Positions 1 to 8,773 of a DNA stretch of 64,000 nucleotides are shown here, in pieces; position 1 is the first letter of the stretch; every line of letters starts with the position of its first letter. The notes under the pieces were generated by a model. That model did no database searches. It saw only the letters and a list, made by a program, of their open reading frames with translations, and was not told the DNA's origin. Source of the DNA: Kineococcus rubinsiae (GTDB lineage Bacteria > Actinomycetota > Actinomycetes > Actinomycetales > Kineococcaceae); assembly GCF_011839805.1 (NCBI RefSeq), contig NZ_VWPY01000015.1, positions 1 through 64,000 of the forward strand. Direction: 5' to 3'. A program made the translations under genes and the position numbers.

Positions 1-704
1 CGGGCCAGCTCCGCCCACGCGGTCGCGGGCGCCGCCGGGGCGCTGACCGCGACGCGCTCCAGCAGGGGCACGGTGCCGGCCTCCAGGTCGGCGCGCCGCG
101 AGCGGGCGCTCGCGGCCCGCGCCTCGGCGGCCGCCCGCTCCGCGACGGAGGTCCCGGCGTCGGCCTCGAGGCGGGCGACCTCGCGGCTCGTGCGGTCGAA
201 CACCGCGCGGATGCCGAGCGCGGCCGGCAGCCACAGGGTGGCCGGCTGGTTGAGCGCCAGGATCGTCACGAGGTCCGGGCTCCCGCCGGGCGGGCCGTCC
301 TGCGCCAGGACGCAGCCCGCGATGACGGCCGCGCCGCCCAGCTCGGCCGCCAGGGCCGCGAGCGGTCGCCGGCGCACCACGAGGGCGGCGACGATCACCT
401 GCCCCGCGCCGGGCCACCAGTTGGCGTAGGTCCGCCACGACTCGGCGTCGAGGAAGGGCATGACCGCGAGACCCGAGGCGGGCAGCACGAGGGCCGCGGC
501 CCACGCGGCGCGCGCGGACAGCGCGAGGGGACGGCCCGTGAGCGGCCGGGCCAGGACGGCGCTGACGCCGCACACCACGACGACCGCGAGCAGCGACAGG
601 ACGGGTGCGTGCGAGTCGCGCAGGCCCAGCACCGCGACGAGCGGGGCGTGGGTGAGCAGCCACAGGACCGCGCCGAGGGCGCAGGCCCGCTGGAACCCGG
701 TCAC
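1..704 (-). CDS. membrane sensor-like protein, C-terminus cut by window edge
   Basis: The reading frame is open from a GTG at 704 to the left window edge (about 234 residues visible). That GTG overlaps the stop of the upstream histidine kinase (GTGA), so the two are probably translationally coupled. The first ~170 residues hold several hydrophobic segments consistent with 5-6 membrane spans. After them comes an Arg/Glu/Ala-rich helical stretch resembling the coiled linker before a histidine-kinase dimerisation domain. Context suggests a second sensor or partner kinase for the adjacent response regulator. The catalytic part, if any, lies outside the window, so kinase activity is inference. It could also be a non-kinase membrane partner. 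Confidence 0.6.
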   Translation of the reverse strand, partial: MTGFQRACALGAVLWLLTHAPLVAVLGLRDSHAPVLSLLAVVVVCGVSAVLARPLTGRPLALSARAAWAAALVLPASGLAVMPFLDAESWRTYANWWPGAGQVIVAALVVRRRPLAALAAELGGAAVIAGCVLAQDGPPGGSPDLVTILALNQPATLWLPAALGIRAVFDRTSREVARLEADAGTSVAERAAAEARAASARSRRADLEAGTVPLLERVAVSAPAAPATAWAELA

Positions 705-1921
705 CGGCCGGCCCGCGCGGGCGCGACCTCGACCGGCACCCGCAGGCGCACGACCGTGCCGCCGCCGGGTGAGGAGGTGACCTCGGCGCTGCCCCCGACC
801 ACGGCGGTGCGCCGGTGGACCGACACGGCGAGCCCGAAGCGGCCCGGGGCCGGGCGGGCGGGGTCGAAGCCGACGCCGTCGTCGGTGACCGTGACCTGCG
901 CCGCGGCCCCGGCGCGGGCGAGCTCGACGTGCACGTCCGGCAGGCGTCCCGTGCCGCCGCCGCCGTGGCGGACGGCGTTGCGGACGGCCTCGGCCGCCGC
1001 GGCCACGAGGGCGTCGGCCGCCTCGGCGGTCAGCACCGCCCCGGCACCCGCTCCAGCCTCTGCGTCCACCCCGGCGAGGGAGTCCGTGACGAGCACCGCG
1101 GCGTGCTCGCGGCCGGCGGCCTCACGCAGGCGGTCGAGGAGGTCGCCGAGGGGGACGGGGACCTCGGGGGGCCGGCCGTCGGGGTGGTCCGCGGCGTCGG
1201 GGTCCTCGCGGCGCAGCCGCTCCAGCGCCTGCGCGGCGGCCGCGACGGCGACGGCCCGCTCCGCGGCGTCGCGGGCCTGCGCGGTCAGGGACAGGGAGGC
1301 GAGCACGTCGTCGTGGACGATGCCGTCCCAGCGCACGTGCTCGCGCTCGGCCGCGCGGGCCGCGGCGGCCGCGGCGCGCGCGGTGTCGGCGGCCTCCCGG
1401 GCGGTGGCCACCTGGGAGGCCGCGGCCTGGACGGCCTGCACGGTCACCGAGACGGCCGCGACGACCACCAGCAGCAGCAGCGAGTCGAGGACCAGCGACG
1501 TCCTCGAGACCGCCCAGACGCCCGTGACCTGCAGCAGGAGGCGCAGGAGGAGGTGCCCCAGCGCGGCCAGCAGCGCGCCCCGCAGCCGCAGCGCGACGGC
1601 TCCGGCCCCCACGGTCAGCGGCGACAGCGCCAGCACCCACGGGGCGGAGGGCTCCGCACCGGCCGCGAGGGGGAAGGTGGCCAGGGCGGCGTCGCCGGCC
1701 AGGACGAGGGCCCAGGACGCCGGCCGGGGGTCGCCGCCGCGCAGCAGGTCGCGCACGAGGACGGCGAGCAGGACGAGGTAGACGGGGACGACCGTCGCCG
1801 TCCACAGCGGCGCCGCGGCGGTGCGGCCCTGCGCGAGGTCGGCGGCCACGGTCGGCACCACGGACAGCAGCGCGAGGACCAGCACGACCAGCTGCAGGCG
1901 GTGCGCGGTGCGCAGCGTCAC
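701..1921 (-). CDS. NarL-type two-component sensor histidine kinase
   Basis: 406-residue sensor kinase. The N-terminal half (about residues 9-165) contains roughly six hydrophobic segments and so forms a membrane sensor with little extracytoplasmic loop. A coiled linker follows (165-195), then the dimerisation/phosphoacceptor region with His203 in an IVHDD motif. The ATPase domain shows the N-box (EAVRNAVRHG, about 311-320), the G1 box (DDGVGFD, 347-353) and a short G2 box (GRFGL, 360-364). This is the HisKA_3 class that pairs with LuxR/NarL response regulators, and such a gene lies 28 bases upstream on the same strand. The signal sensed cannot be read from the sequence. Confidence 0.9.
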   Translation of the reverse strand: MTLRTAHRLQLVVLVLALLSVVPTVAADLAQGRTAAAPLWTATVVPVYLVLLAVLVRDLLRGGDPRPASWALVLAGDAALATFPLAAGAEPSAPWVLALSPLTVGAGAVALRLRGALLAALGHLLLRLLLQVTGVWAVSRTSLVLDSLLLLVVVAAVSVTVQAVQAAASQVATAREAADTARAAAAAARAAEREHVRWDGIVHDDVLASLSLTAQARDAAERAVAVAAAAQALERLRREDPDAADHPDGRPPEVPVPLGDLLDRLREAAGREHAAVLVTDSLAGVDAEAGAGAGAVLTAEAADALVAAAAEAVRNAVRHGGGGTGRLPDVHVELARAGAAAQVTVTDDGVGFDPARPAPGRFGLAVSVHRRTAVVGGSAEVTSSPGGGTVVRLRVPVEVAPARAGR

Positions 1922-1949
1922 CGGCGCGCGCCCCGCGGCGGGTGGGGGC

Positions 1950-2660
1950 TCACTCCTGCTCGACGACGGCGCGCGGGTCGTGGGGCTGCAGCACCCCGTC
2001 CTCCACCGCGCGCCGGTACAGCTCCATGCGGGTGTAGGCGGGCCGGTCGACGGCCGCGTACTTGGCGCGGATCCGCTTGAGGTAGCTCTTGGCCGTCTCG
2101 TGCGTGACGCCGATGCGCAGCGCCACGGAGCGCGCGGGCATGCCGCCGGCGTACAGCTGCAGCACCCGCCGCTCCTGCGGCGAGAGGTGGCTCGTGAGGT
2201 CGTCGGCGTGCTGCAGGGCGGCCGCGGTCTCCGCCGACGGCAGCGTGTCGCCGTCGGCGACCGAGCGCAGCGCCGCGGCCACGCTCGCCACGGGCCGGTC
2301 CTTGAGCAGGACGCCCTGGGCCCCGGCCCGCAGCGCCTCCAGCGCCGCGTCGTGCTGGCGGCCCTCGGTGTAGACGAGCACCCGCCAGCCGGCCCGGACC
2401 AGCGCGCCGACGTTGGCGGTGGGCGTGGAGGCGTCGCCGAGGCGCAGGTCGAGCAGCACGACGTCCAGGACGGTGCCGCCGGCGACGGCCAGCAGACCGC
2501 CCACGGTGGAGGCGGTGGCGACGAACTCGATGGACGGGTCGAGCGCGGCGAGCTCGGCGCGCAGGCCGCTGAGCAGGGCGGGGTGGTCGTCCACCGCGGC
2601 GACGCGGAGACGCGGCTCCGGGGTCCCGGGGGACGCCGGGGCGTCGGTGCTGTGGATCAC
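1950..2660 (-). CDS. LuxR/NarL-family response regulator
   Basis: 236-residue DNA-binding response regulator, first gene of the two-component operon. The receiver domain has the acidic pair Asp24-Asp25, the phosphoacceptor Asp71 (VVLLDLRL) and a conserved Lys in GVLLKDR. The C-terminal LuxR helix-turn-helix begins at LSPQERRVLQLYAGG and runs through the recognition helix ETAKSYLKRI. The GTG at 2660 is chosen because AGAGGAGG lies just upstream; the open frame extends 32 codons further without a comparable ribosome binding site. The kinase follows 28 bases downstream and is the likely phosphodonor. Targets are unknown, although autoregulation is common in this family. Confidence 0.92.
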   Translation of the reverse strand: MIHSTDAPASPGTPEPRLRVAAVDDHPALLSGLRAELAALDPSIEFVATASTVGGLLAVAGGTVLDVVLLDLRLGDASTPTANVGALVRAGWRVLVYTEGRQHDAALEALRAGAQGVLLKDRPVASVAAALRSVADGDTLPSAETAAALQHADDLTSHLSPQERRVLQLYAGGMPARSVALRIGVTHETAKSYLKRIRAKYAAVDRPAYTRMELYRRAVEDGVLQPHDPRAVVEQE

Positions 2661-2853
2661 GTGCGGGCCTCCTCTGCCGCGGAAGGCTACCCAGGTTCCG
2701 GGGCCCGCGAGGCCCACTCCGCCAGGTCCGCGACCGGGGACCGCATCGCCCCCCAAAGGGGGTCAGCAGATGGCGCCGGGGGTCGGTCGGGCTCTGGGAG
2801 GATCGTCGCAGCGCCCCGCCGGGGGGACGGGGCGCCCTGCGCCCCGGCGCGTG

Positions 2854-2887
2854 GAGAGGGCGCTGTCGACGACGACAGCGCCCTCTC
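2854..2887 (-). terminator. terminator of msrA
   Basis: Perfect 15-bp inverted repeat (2854-2868 and 2873-2887, stem GAGAGGGCGCTGTCG) with a 4-base ACGA loop, 33 bases past the msrA stop. There is no long U tract, as is usual in high-GC actinobacteria. Confidence 0.8.
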
Positions 2888-2919
2888 TCGTGCTCGGCCC
2901 CGGTGCGGGGCCGGTGCCG

Positions 2920-3591
2920 TCAGTCCTCGGTGCTCACGAGGCCGATCTGGCAGGTCAGCCCGTTCGGGCCGTGGTTGCAGTACCCGTTGGGCACCTTGGC
3001 CAGGTACTGCTGGTGATGGTCCTCGGCGTACCAGAAGGGGCCGGCGTCGGAGACGGGGCGGATCTCGGTGGTGATCCGGCCGTGCCCGTGGCGGTCCAGC
3101 TCGCGCTGGAACGTGTCCCGCGTGGTCTCCGCGGCCTTGAGCTGGACGTCGGTCGTGGTGTGGATCGCGGAGCGGTACTCGGTCCCGCGGTCGTTGCCCT
3201 GCCGGAAGCCCTGCGTCGGGTCGTGGTTCTCCCAGAACACCTTCAGCAGCTGCTCGGGGCTGGTGAGCGTCGGGTCGTAGGCGATGAGCACCGTCTCGGC
3301 GTGGCCGGTGCGCCCCGTCGTGGACTCGTCGTACGTCGGGTTCTCGGTGAACCCGCCCTGGAACCCGACGGCCGTCGTGACGACGCCCGGCAGCTGCCAG
3401 AACATCCGCTCCGCGCCCCAGTAGCAGCCCATGGCCACGTAGAGGACCTCGGTGCCCTCGGGCCACGGGCCCTCGAGCGGGGTGCCCAGGACGGCGTGGT
3501 CGCGGGGGACCTCGAAGATCCGCTGCGCACGGCCCGGGAGGGCGTCCTCGGCGGTCACCATCTGGGACTTGTACTTGTTGCCGAACAGCAC
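2920..3591 (-). CDS. msrA: peptide-methionine (S)-S-oxide reductase
   Basis: 223-residue MsrA. It reduces methionine-S-sulfoxide in proteins and as free amino acid back to methionine, so it acts in cytoplasmic oxidative repair. The active-site motif GCYWGAE places the catalytic Cys at residue 56, in place of the more usual GCFWG. Two Cys near the C-terminus (GYCNHG and GLTCQIG) can act as resolving residues. The GTG at 3591 is preceded by AAGGAG at good spacing. It diverges from metB, so a sulfur-amino-acid synthesis gene and a methionine-repair gene share the 115-base region between them. Confidence 0.95.
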   Translation of the reverse strand: MLFGNKYKSQMVTAEDALPGRAQRIFEVPRDHAVLGTPLEGPWPEGTEVLYVAMGCYWGAERMFWQLPGVVTTAVGFQGGFTENPTYDESTTGRTGHAETVLIAYDPTLTSPEQLLKVFWENHDPTQGFRQGNDRGTEYRSAIHTTTDVQLKAAETTRDTFQRELDRHGHGRITTEIRPVSDAGPFWYAEDHHQQYLAKVPNGYCNHGPNGLTCQIGLVSTED

Positions 3592-3692
3592 TGGGTGCTC
3601 CTTCCGCTGTCGTACCCGGTCCAACCGCGAGCACCGCCCGGACGTTCCCGCCGCCCGCGGTTCCTGCGCGCCGCCGGCGCGCGCCCGTCTCC

Positions 3693-3698
3693 TAAGCT
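3693..3698 (+). promoter_or_regulatory. -10 hexamer of a probable leaderless metB transcript
   Basis: TAAGCT fits TANNNT and ends 8 bases before the metB GTG, with no Shine-Dalgarno sequence between. Transcription would start at or beside the start codon. Confidence 0.45.
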
Positions 3699-3706
3699 GG
3701 ACCCTC

Positions 3707-4900
3707 GTGAGCACCCCGAGCGACGACTCCCTCATGCAGGGCTTCTCCACGCGTGCGCTGCACGCCGGGCAGGAGGCCGACCCCTCGACCGGTGCGGTGG
3801 TGACGCCCATCTACCAGGTCTCGACGTACAAGCAGGACGGCGTCGGCGGCCTGCGCACCGGCCTCGGCACGGGCTACGAGTACTCCCGGTCCGGCAACCC
3901 GACCCGCACGGCGCTGGAGGAGCAGCTGGCCTCCCTGGAGCAGGGGGCGGCGGCGTTCGCCTTCGCCTCCGGCCTCGCCGCGGAGGACGCGATCCTGCGC
4001 GCCCTGCTGAAGCCCGGCGACCACGTCGTCATCCCCAACGACGCCTACGGCGGCACCTACCGGCTCGTGAAGCAGGTCGCGGAGCCGTGGGGCGTCGAGC
4101 ACAGCCCGGCGGACCTGGCCGACCTCGACGCCGTGCGCGCCGCGATCCGCCCGGGCCGCACGCGCCTGGTGTGGCTCGAGACGCCCACGAACCCGCTGCT
4201 GACCGTCGGCGACATCGCGGCCATCGCCGCCATCGCGCACGAGGCGGGCGCGCTGCTCGTCGTCGACAACACCTTCGCGACGCCGTACCTGCAGACCCCG
4301 CTGACCCTGGGCGCCGACCTCGTCGTGCACTCCACGACGAAGTACGCCGGCGGGCACTCCGACGTCGTCGGCGGCGCGGTCGTCGTGCGCGACGGCGACG
4401 ACGGGCGCGGGAACTCCCTGGCGGAGCGGATCGGCTTCCACCAGAACGCGATGGGCGCCGTCCCCGGCCCGTTCGACGCGTGGCTCGTGCAGCGCGGCCT
4501 GAAGACCCTCGCGGTCCGCATGGAGCGCCACTGCGACAACGCGGAGAAGGTCGTCGCGTTCCTGGAGCAGCACCCGCGCGTGACGGCGATCCTCTACCCG
4601 GGCCGCCCCGAGCACCGCAACCACGACGTCGCGGCCCGTCAGATGAAGCGCTTCGGCGGGATGATCTCCTTCCGCACCGCGAGCGCCGAGGACGCGCTGC
4701 AGGTCTGCAAGGGGACTCAGCTGTTCACGCTCGCGGAGTCCCTCGGTGGCGTCGAGTCCCTCGTCGAGCACCCCGGCAAGATGACCCACGCCTCGGTCGC
4801 GGGTTCCCTGCTGGAGGTGCCGGACGACCTCGTGCGCCTGTCCGTCGGCCTCGAGGACGCCGACGACCTCATCGCCGACCTGGACCGCGCGCTGCGCTGA
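3707..4900 (+). CDS. metB: cystathionine gamma-synthase / gamma-lyase family enzyme
   Basis: 397-residue PLP-dependent Cys/Met-metabolism enzyme. The cofactor Lys is residue 212 in HSTTKYAGGH, and the SGLAAEDA, YGGTYRL and NTFATPYLQ segments are typical of the fold. MetB joins O-acyl-homoserine and cysteine to make cystathionine. Sequence alone does not separate synthase from lyase in this family. The synthase call rests on the position next to greA/mca, matching mycobacterial metB, and on usual length (~385-400). The GTG at 3707 gives a normal N-terminus. ATG 3734 (MQGFSTRALH) is the alternative. Confidence 0.88.
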   Translation: MSTPSDDSLMQGFSTRALHAGQEADPSTGAVVTPIYQVSTYKQDGVGGLRTGLGTGYEYSRSGNPTRTALEEQLASLEQGAAAFAFASGLAAEDAILRALLKPGDHVVIPNDAYGGTYRLVKQVAEPWGVEHSPADLADLDAVRAAIRPGRTRLVWLETPTNPLLTVGDIAAIAAIAHEAGALLVVDNTFATPYLQTPLTLGADLVVHSTTKYAGGHSDVVGGAVVVRDGDDGRGNSLAERIGFHQNAMGAVPGPFDAWLVQRGLKTLAVRMERHCDNAEKVVAFLEQHPRVTAILYPGRPEHRNHDVAARQMKRFGGMISFRTASAEDALQVCKGTQLFTLAESLGGVESLVEHPGKMTHASVAGSLLEVPDDLVRLSVGLEDADDLIADLDRALR

Positions 4901-4908
4901 GTCGACCT

Positions 4909-4953
4909 CCCCGCCGTGATCATGCAGGTATTACCTGCATGATCACGGCGGGG
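4909..4953. repeat. dispersed palindrome, copy 1 (near-perfect)
   Basis: Inverted repeat with 20-bp perfect arms (4911-4930 and 4932-4951) around a single T, extended by two more G:C pairs. The core is CCGTGATCATGCAGG. It lies between the convergent ends of metB and the VWA gene, where it could serve as a bidirectional terminator. Related copies occur near 38317, 52664 and 55971. Confidence 0.85.
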
Positions 4954-4985
4954 GAGTCGTCGTCCGGCGGGTCACCGCCGGAGGG

Positions 4986-7001
4986 TCAGGAGGCGCGGCG
5001 GGCCGAGCGGCTCCCCGTGCGCGACTTGAGGTAGTCGTCGACGACGAACGCACCCAGCCGCTCGGGGCTCGGGGTCAGCACCCGGCCGCCGTTGCGGCGG
5101 GCGATGGCGTCGACGAAGCGGCGCAGGCCGGCGTCCTCACCCAGCATGAACAGGTTGATCTTGGCGCCGAAGCGGGTGAGCCGGTCGACCTCGTCCACGG
5201 TCGCCCGGATCGTCGCCGACGTCGGCGGCCAGCTGAACACCGCCTCGGCGTCCTGCAGGTGCGCCGTGGGTTCCCCGTCGGTGATGACGAGGACGACGGG
5301 TTCGGCGTCCGGGTGCTTGCGCAGGTGCCGGCGGGCGATGCTCAGCGCGTGCTGCAGGTTGGTGCCCTGCACGAAGTCGGGTTCCACCTCGGCGAGCTCC
5401 GACAGCGACATCTGCTGCGCGTGCAGGCCGAAGCCCACGATCTGCAGGGCGTCGCCGGGGAACTTGGTCGCGATGAGGTGCGACAGCGCCAGGGCCGTCT
5501 CCTTCATCGGGCCCCAGCGGCCCTCGGCCGCCATCGAGTAGGACAGGTCGACGCACAGCGCCACGGCCGCGCCGGCCCGGCGCTCGGTCTCGACGACCTC
5601 GAAGTCCTCCCAGGACAGCTTCACGGCGCCGCTCGTCCCGGCGGCGGCGCCGCGCTTCAGCGCGTTCGACACCGTCCGCACGACGTCCAGGGGCTGCTCG
5701 TCGCCGAACTCCCAGCGCCGCGTCGCCCCCGTGGGTTCACCGCCCGAACCCGCGTCGGCGTTCTCGTGGTCGCCGCGGCCGCGGGTGTCCACGCGCTGCA
5801 GGACGTCGCGCAGCGCGGTCTGGCCCAGGCGCCGCAACGCCTTGGGGGACAGCGTGAGACCGGTCGAGGAGCGGGACAGCCAACCCTGCCGCTGCAGCTC
5901 GCGCTCCAGCTCGCGCAGGCGGCTGAGCTCGTCGGCGGCACCCCGGCCGAGCTGGCGCTCCAGCGCCTCGACGTCCACGTCGTCCAGCGTGGCGCCGGGG
6001 TGGTCCTGGCCGAGCGCGTCGAGCAGGTCGTCGAGCTCGGAGATGTCCTGCAGCGCATCGGCCGCCTCGCCGTAGCCGAGGGGTTCGCTGCCCTGCGCAC
6101 CGCGCACGCGCTCGCCGCGGCTGAAGTCGAGGTCGGGGCGCAGCGCCCGCAGGTTGTCCGACAGGGCCGCCATCTGCGCCTGCAGGTCGGCGTCGGAGCC
6201 GAAGGCCTGGTCCATGAGCTCACCCAGCTCCGCGCGCTGCTGCGGCGACAGGGAGCGCATCAGCCGGGCGGCGGCCGCGGCCCGGCGGGCGAGGGTGTCG
6301 ACGAGGTCGTCGAGGTTCTCGACCCCCTCGGCGTCCTCGCCGAGCATCTCCCCGTGCTTCTCCATGAACTCCGCGAAGTCCTCGGGGGTGTCCTGACCCC
6401 CGGCCTTCTTCTCGAGCAGCTCGTTGAGGTCGGACATCATGTCCTTCATCGCCTGCGCCGCCTCGGCGCCGCCCTGCTCCAGGGCGTCGCGCATGCCCCG
6501 GAACTGCTGGTCGACGACGTCGGAGCGCAGGCCCTCGAGGATCTGCTGGTACTGCGCCCGCGCCTCGGGCGAGGCCCACGGGTAGTCCTCCAGCTCGCGC
6601 ACCGCCTGCGCGGTGGAGCGGGGCAGGGCGTCCAGGCGCGCCTCGGAGAAGCGGGCGTCGTCGCCGTCGCGGCCCGCCAGCTCCTCGCGCTCGGCGGCCA
6701 GCGCCTGGTCCAGCTGGGCGCGGGCCTTGGTCAGCGCTCCGTCGAGGTCCCCGCGGCGCGAGGCCTCGCGGCGCATCCGGGCGGCGCGGGCGCGCAGCTC
6801 CTCCAGGCCGGAGCGGCCGTCCGGGCCGCGCTGCAGCAGGTCCCGCAGGGCGTCGCGCAGCGAGCCGCCGCGCAGCACCTCCTGCCCGACCTGGTCGAGC
6901 GCGGCGCGCACGTCGTAGGGCGGGGCCAGGGGGTCCGGGCCGCCCGCCCACTCGCCGTAGCGGAACCGGCCGGACCGCCGGCGTCCCCGTGCGTCGCTCA
7001 T
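4986..7001 (-). CDS. VWA-domain protein, partner of the AAA+ ATPase
   Basis: 671-residue protein with a C-terminal von Willebrand A domain. The MIDAS motif DLSYS is near residue 485, a conserved Thr sits in FVQGTNLQHAL, and VLVITDGEP follows. The first ~450 residues are acidic, Arg/Glu/Gln-rich and helical with no recognised domain. It matches the mycobacterial Rv0959-type protein in length (~672) and architecture. That family is normally beside a ChlI/MoxR-like ATPase, found here at 10229-11659. Together they probably form a metal-dependent ATPase-adaptor machine; the substrate is unknown. The ATG at 7001 is supported by a TAGCGT -10 seven bases upstream (leaderless). The frame continues upstream without support. 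Confidence 0.88.
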   Translation of the reverse strand: MSDARGRRRSGRFRYGEWAGGPDPLAPPYDVRAALDQVGQEVLRGGSLRDALRDLLQRGPDGRSGLEELRARAARMRREASRRGDLDGALTKARAQLDQALAAEREELAGRDGDDARFSEARLDALPRSTAQAVRELEDYPWASPEARAQYQQILEGLRSDVVDQQFRGMRDALEQGGAEAAQAMKDMMSDLNELLEKKAGGQDTPEDFAEFMEKHGEMLGEDAEGVENLDDLVDTLARRAAAAARLMRSLSPQQRAELGELMDQAFGSDADLQAQMAALSDNLRALRPDLDFSRGERVRGAQGSEPLGYGEAADALQDISELDDLLDALGQDHPGATLDDVDVEALERQLGRGAADELSRLRELERELQRQGWLSRSSTGLTLSPKALRRLGQTALRDVLQRVDTRGRGDHENADAGSGGEPTGATRRWEFGDEQPLDVVRTVSNALKRGAAAGTSGAVKLSWEDFEVVETERRAGAAVALCVDLSYSMAAEGRWGPMKETALALSHLIATKFPGDALQIVGFGLHAQQMSLSELAEVEPDFVQGTNLQHALSIARRHLRKHPDAEPVVLVITDGEPTAHLQDAEAVFSWPPTSATIRATVDEVDRLTRFGAKINLFMLGEDAGLRRFVDAIARRNGGRVLTPSPERLGAFVVDDYLKSRTGSRSARRAS

Positions 7002-7008
7002 GAGCCCG

Positions 7009-7014
7009 ACGCTA
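7009..7014 (-). promoter_or_regulatory. -10 hexamer of leaderless VWA gene
   Basis: TAGCGT on the minus strand ends 7 bases before the VWA ATG, with no ribosome binding site between. Confidence 0.4.
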
Positions 7015-7114
7015 CGTCGGCTTCCCCCGGGGCGCCACGCCCGCCCCCACCACCCCGGCGCGGGGACGCGCAGCACCCCCGCCACCCCTCGCGCGGGGAC
7101 GACGGAGTCGCGGA

Positions 7115-7130
7115 CTTTGTCTGGACAAAG
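7115..7130. promoter_or_regulatory. perfect dyad operator upstream of mmsA
   Basis: CTTTGTC-TG-GACAAAG is a perfect palindrome with 7-bp arms and 2-bp centre. Its right half includes TGGACA, a good -35 match, with CATGAT at 7147-7152 as possible -10 (19-bp spacing). A protein bound here would block the promoter, so a repressor site is likely. No candidate regulator gene is adjacent. Confidence 0.55.
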
Positions 7131-7209
7131 GGGGGTCGGGCGGTGGCATGATGCTCCCCGTTCGACCGCTGGGCGGGGAGGTCCCGCCGCACCCGCCGAG
7201 GAGGCCCCC

Positions 7210-8766
7210 GTGTCCACCACCACCGCCAGCTCCACCGACGCCGGCGCCGCCGCGGGGGACCTGCCCGTCGTCGGCCACTGGATCTCCGGTGCCGCCACGA
7301 CCGGGTCGGGGCAGCGCCGCGGCGACGTGTACGACCCGGCCACGGGCCGCGTCACCAAGCACGTCGCGCTGGCGGAGGCGGGCGACGTCGAGGCCGCCGT
7401 CGCCTCGGCCACCGCGGCGTTCCCCGCGTGGCGCGACACGTCGCTGGCCCGCCGCACGGCGGTGCTGTTCAAGTTCCGCGAGCTGCTGGACGCCCGCAAG
7501 CCCGAGCTCGCCGCGATCATCACCGCCGAGCACGGCAAGGTCCTCTCCGACGCCCTCGGCGAGGTGAGCCGCGGCCAGGAGGTCGTCGAGCTCGCCTGCG
7601 GGATCAACCACCTGCTCAAGGGCGGGTTCACCGAGAACGCCTCCACGAAGATCGACGTGTACTCCGTGCGCCAGCCGCTGGGCACCGTCGCCGTCATCTC
7701 GCCGTTCAACTTCCCCGCGATGGTCCCGATGTGGTTCTTCCCCATCGCGATCGCCGCGGGCAACACCGTGGTGCTCAAGCCCAGCGAGAAGGACCCGTCC
7801 GCGGCGAACTTCATCGCGCAGCTGTGGAAGGACGCGGGCCTGCCCGACGGCGTCTTCACCGTCCTGCACGGCGACAAGGTCGCCGTCGACGGCCTGCTGA
7901 CCCACCCCGACGTCGCGTCGGTGTCGTTCGTGGGTTCCACCCCCATCGCGCGCTACGTCTACGAGACCGGCACCGCGCACGGCAAGCGCGTGCAGGCGCT
8001 CGGCGGGGCGAAGAACCACATGCTCGTGCTGCCCGACGCCGACCTGGACCTGGCCGCCGACGCGGCCGTCAACGCCGGTTTCGGCTCGGCGGGGGAGCGG
8101 TGCATGGCCGTCTCCGCGCTGCTCGCCGTCGACACGATCGCGGACGAGCTCATCGCCAAGATCAAGGAGCGGGTGGCGACGCTGCGCACGGGCGACGGCC
8201 GCCGCGGCTGCGACATGGGCCCGCTGGTCACCGGCGCGCACCGCGACAAGGTCACGGGCTACGTCGACGCCGGCGTGGGCGAGGGCGCGGACCTCGTCAT
8301 CGACGGCCGCGAGGTCGTCCCGGACGCCCAGGACGACGCGGCGGCGGCGGACGGGTTCTGGCTCGGGCCGACCCTGTTCGACAACGTCACGAAGGACATG
8401 TCGATCTACACCGACGAGATCTTCGGGCCGGTCCTGTCCGTCCTGCGCGTGGCGGGCTACGACGAGGGCCTCGCCCTCATCAACGGCAACCGCTACGGCA
8501 ACGGCGTGGCCATCTTCACCAACGACGGCGGCGCGGCCCGCCGGTTCCGCAACGAGGTGCAGGTCGGGATGATCGGCATCAACGTGCCGGTGCCCGTCCC
8601 CGTGGCGTACTACTCCTTCGGCGGCTGGAAGCAGTCGCTGTTCGGCGACAGCCACGCGCACGGCACCGAGGGCGTGCACTTCTTCACCCGCGGCAAGGTC
8701 GTCACCGAGCGCTGGCTCGACCCCTCCCACGGCGGCCTGAACCTGGGTTTCCCCCAGAACGACTGA
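7210..8766 (+). CDS. mmsA: CoA-acylating methylmalonate-semialdehyde dehydrogenase
   Basis: 518-residue aldehyde dehydrogenase of the MmsA subgroup. It converts methylmalonate semialdehyde (or malonate semialdehyde) with NAD+ and CoA to propionyl-CoA (or acetyl-CoA) in valine, beta-alanine and inositol breakdown. The catalytic Cys is residue 298 in AGERCMAVS. The segments SPFNFPAMVPMWFFPIA, KPSEKDPS and FVGSTPIARYVY are characteristic of MmsA. The GTG at 7210 follows GAGGAGG. No valine or inositol catabolic genes are adjacent, so the physiological substrate is open. The dyad at 7115-7130 suggests repressor control. Confidence 0.93.
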   Translation: MSTTTASSTDAGAAAGDLPVVGHWISGAATTGSGQRRGDVYDPATGRVTKHVALAEAGDVEAAVASATAAFPAWRDTSLARRTAVLFKFRELLDARKPELAAIITAEHGKVLSDALGEVSRGQEVVELACGINHLLKGGFTENASTKIDVYSVRQPLGTVAVISPFNFPAMVPMWFFPIAIAAGNTVVLKPSEKDPSAANFIAQLWKDAGLPDGVFTVLHGDKVAVDGLLTHPDVASVSFVGSTPIARYVYETGTAHGKRVQALGGAKNHMLVLPDADLDLAADAAVNAGFGSAGERCMAVSALLAVDTIADELIAKIKERVATLRTGDGRRGCDMGPLVTGAHRDKVTGYVDAGVGEGADLVIDGREVVPDAQDDAAAADGFWLGPTLFDNVTKDMSIYTDEIFGPVLSVLRVAGYDEGLALINGNRYGNGVAIFTNDGGAARRFRNEVQVGMIGINVPVPVPVAYYSFGGWKQSLFGDSHAHGTEGVHFFTRGKVVTERWLDPSHGGLNLGFPQND

Positions 8767-8773
8767 CGGGTCC

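Noticed and set aside
2413-5034. 873-codon frame on plus across msrA and metB
   Set aside because: Shadow frame; composition is Arg/Pro-rich without motifs, while msrA and metB have active-site motifs and ribosome or promoter signals.
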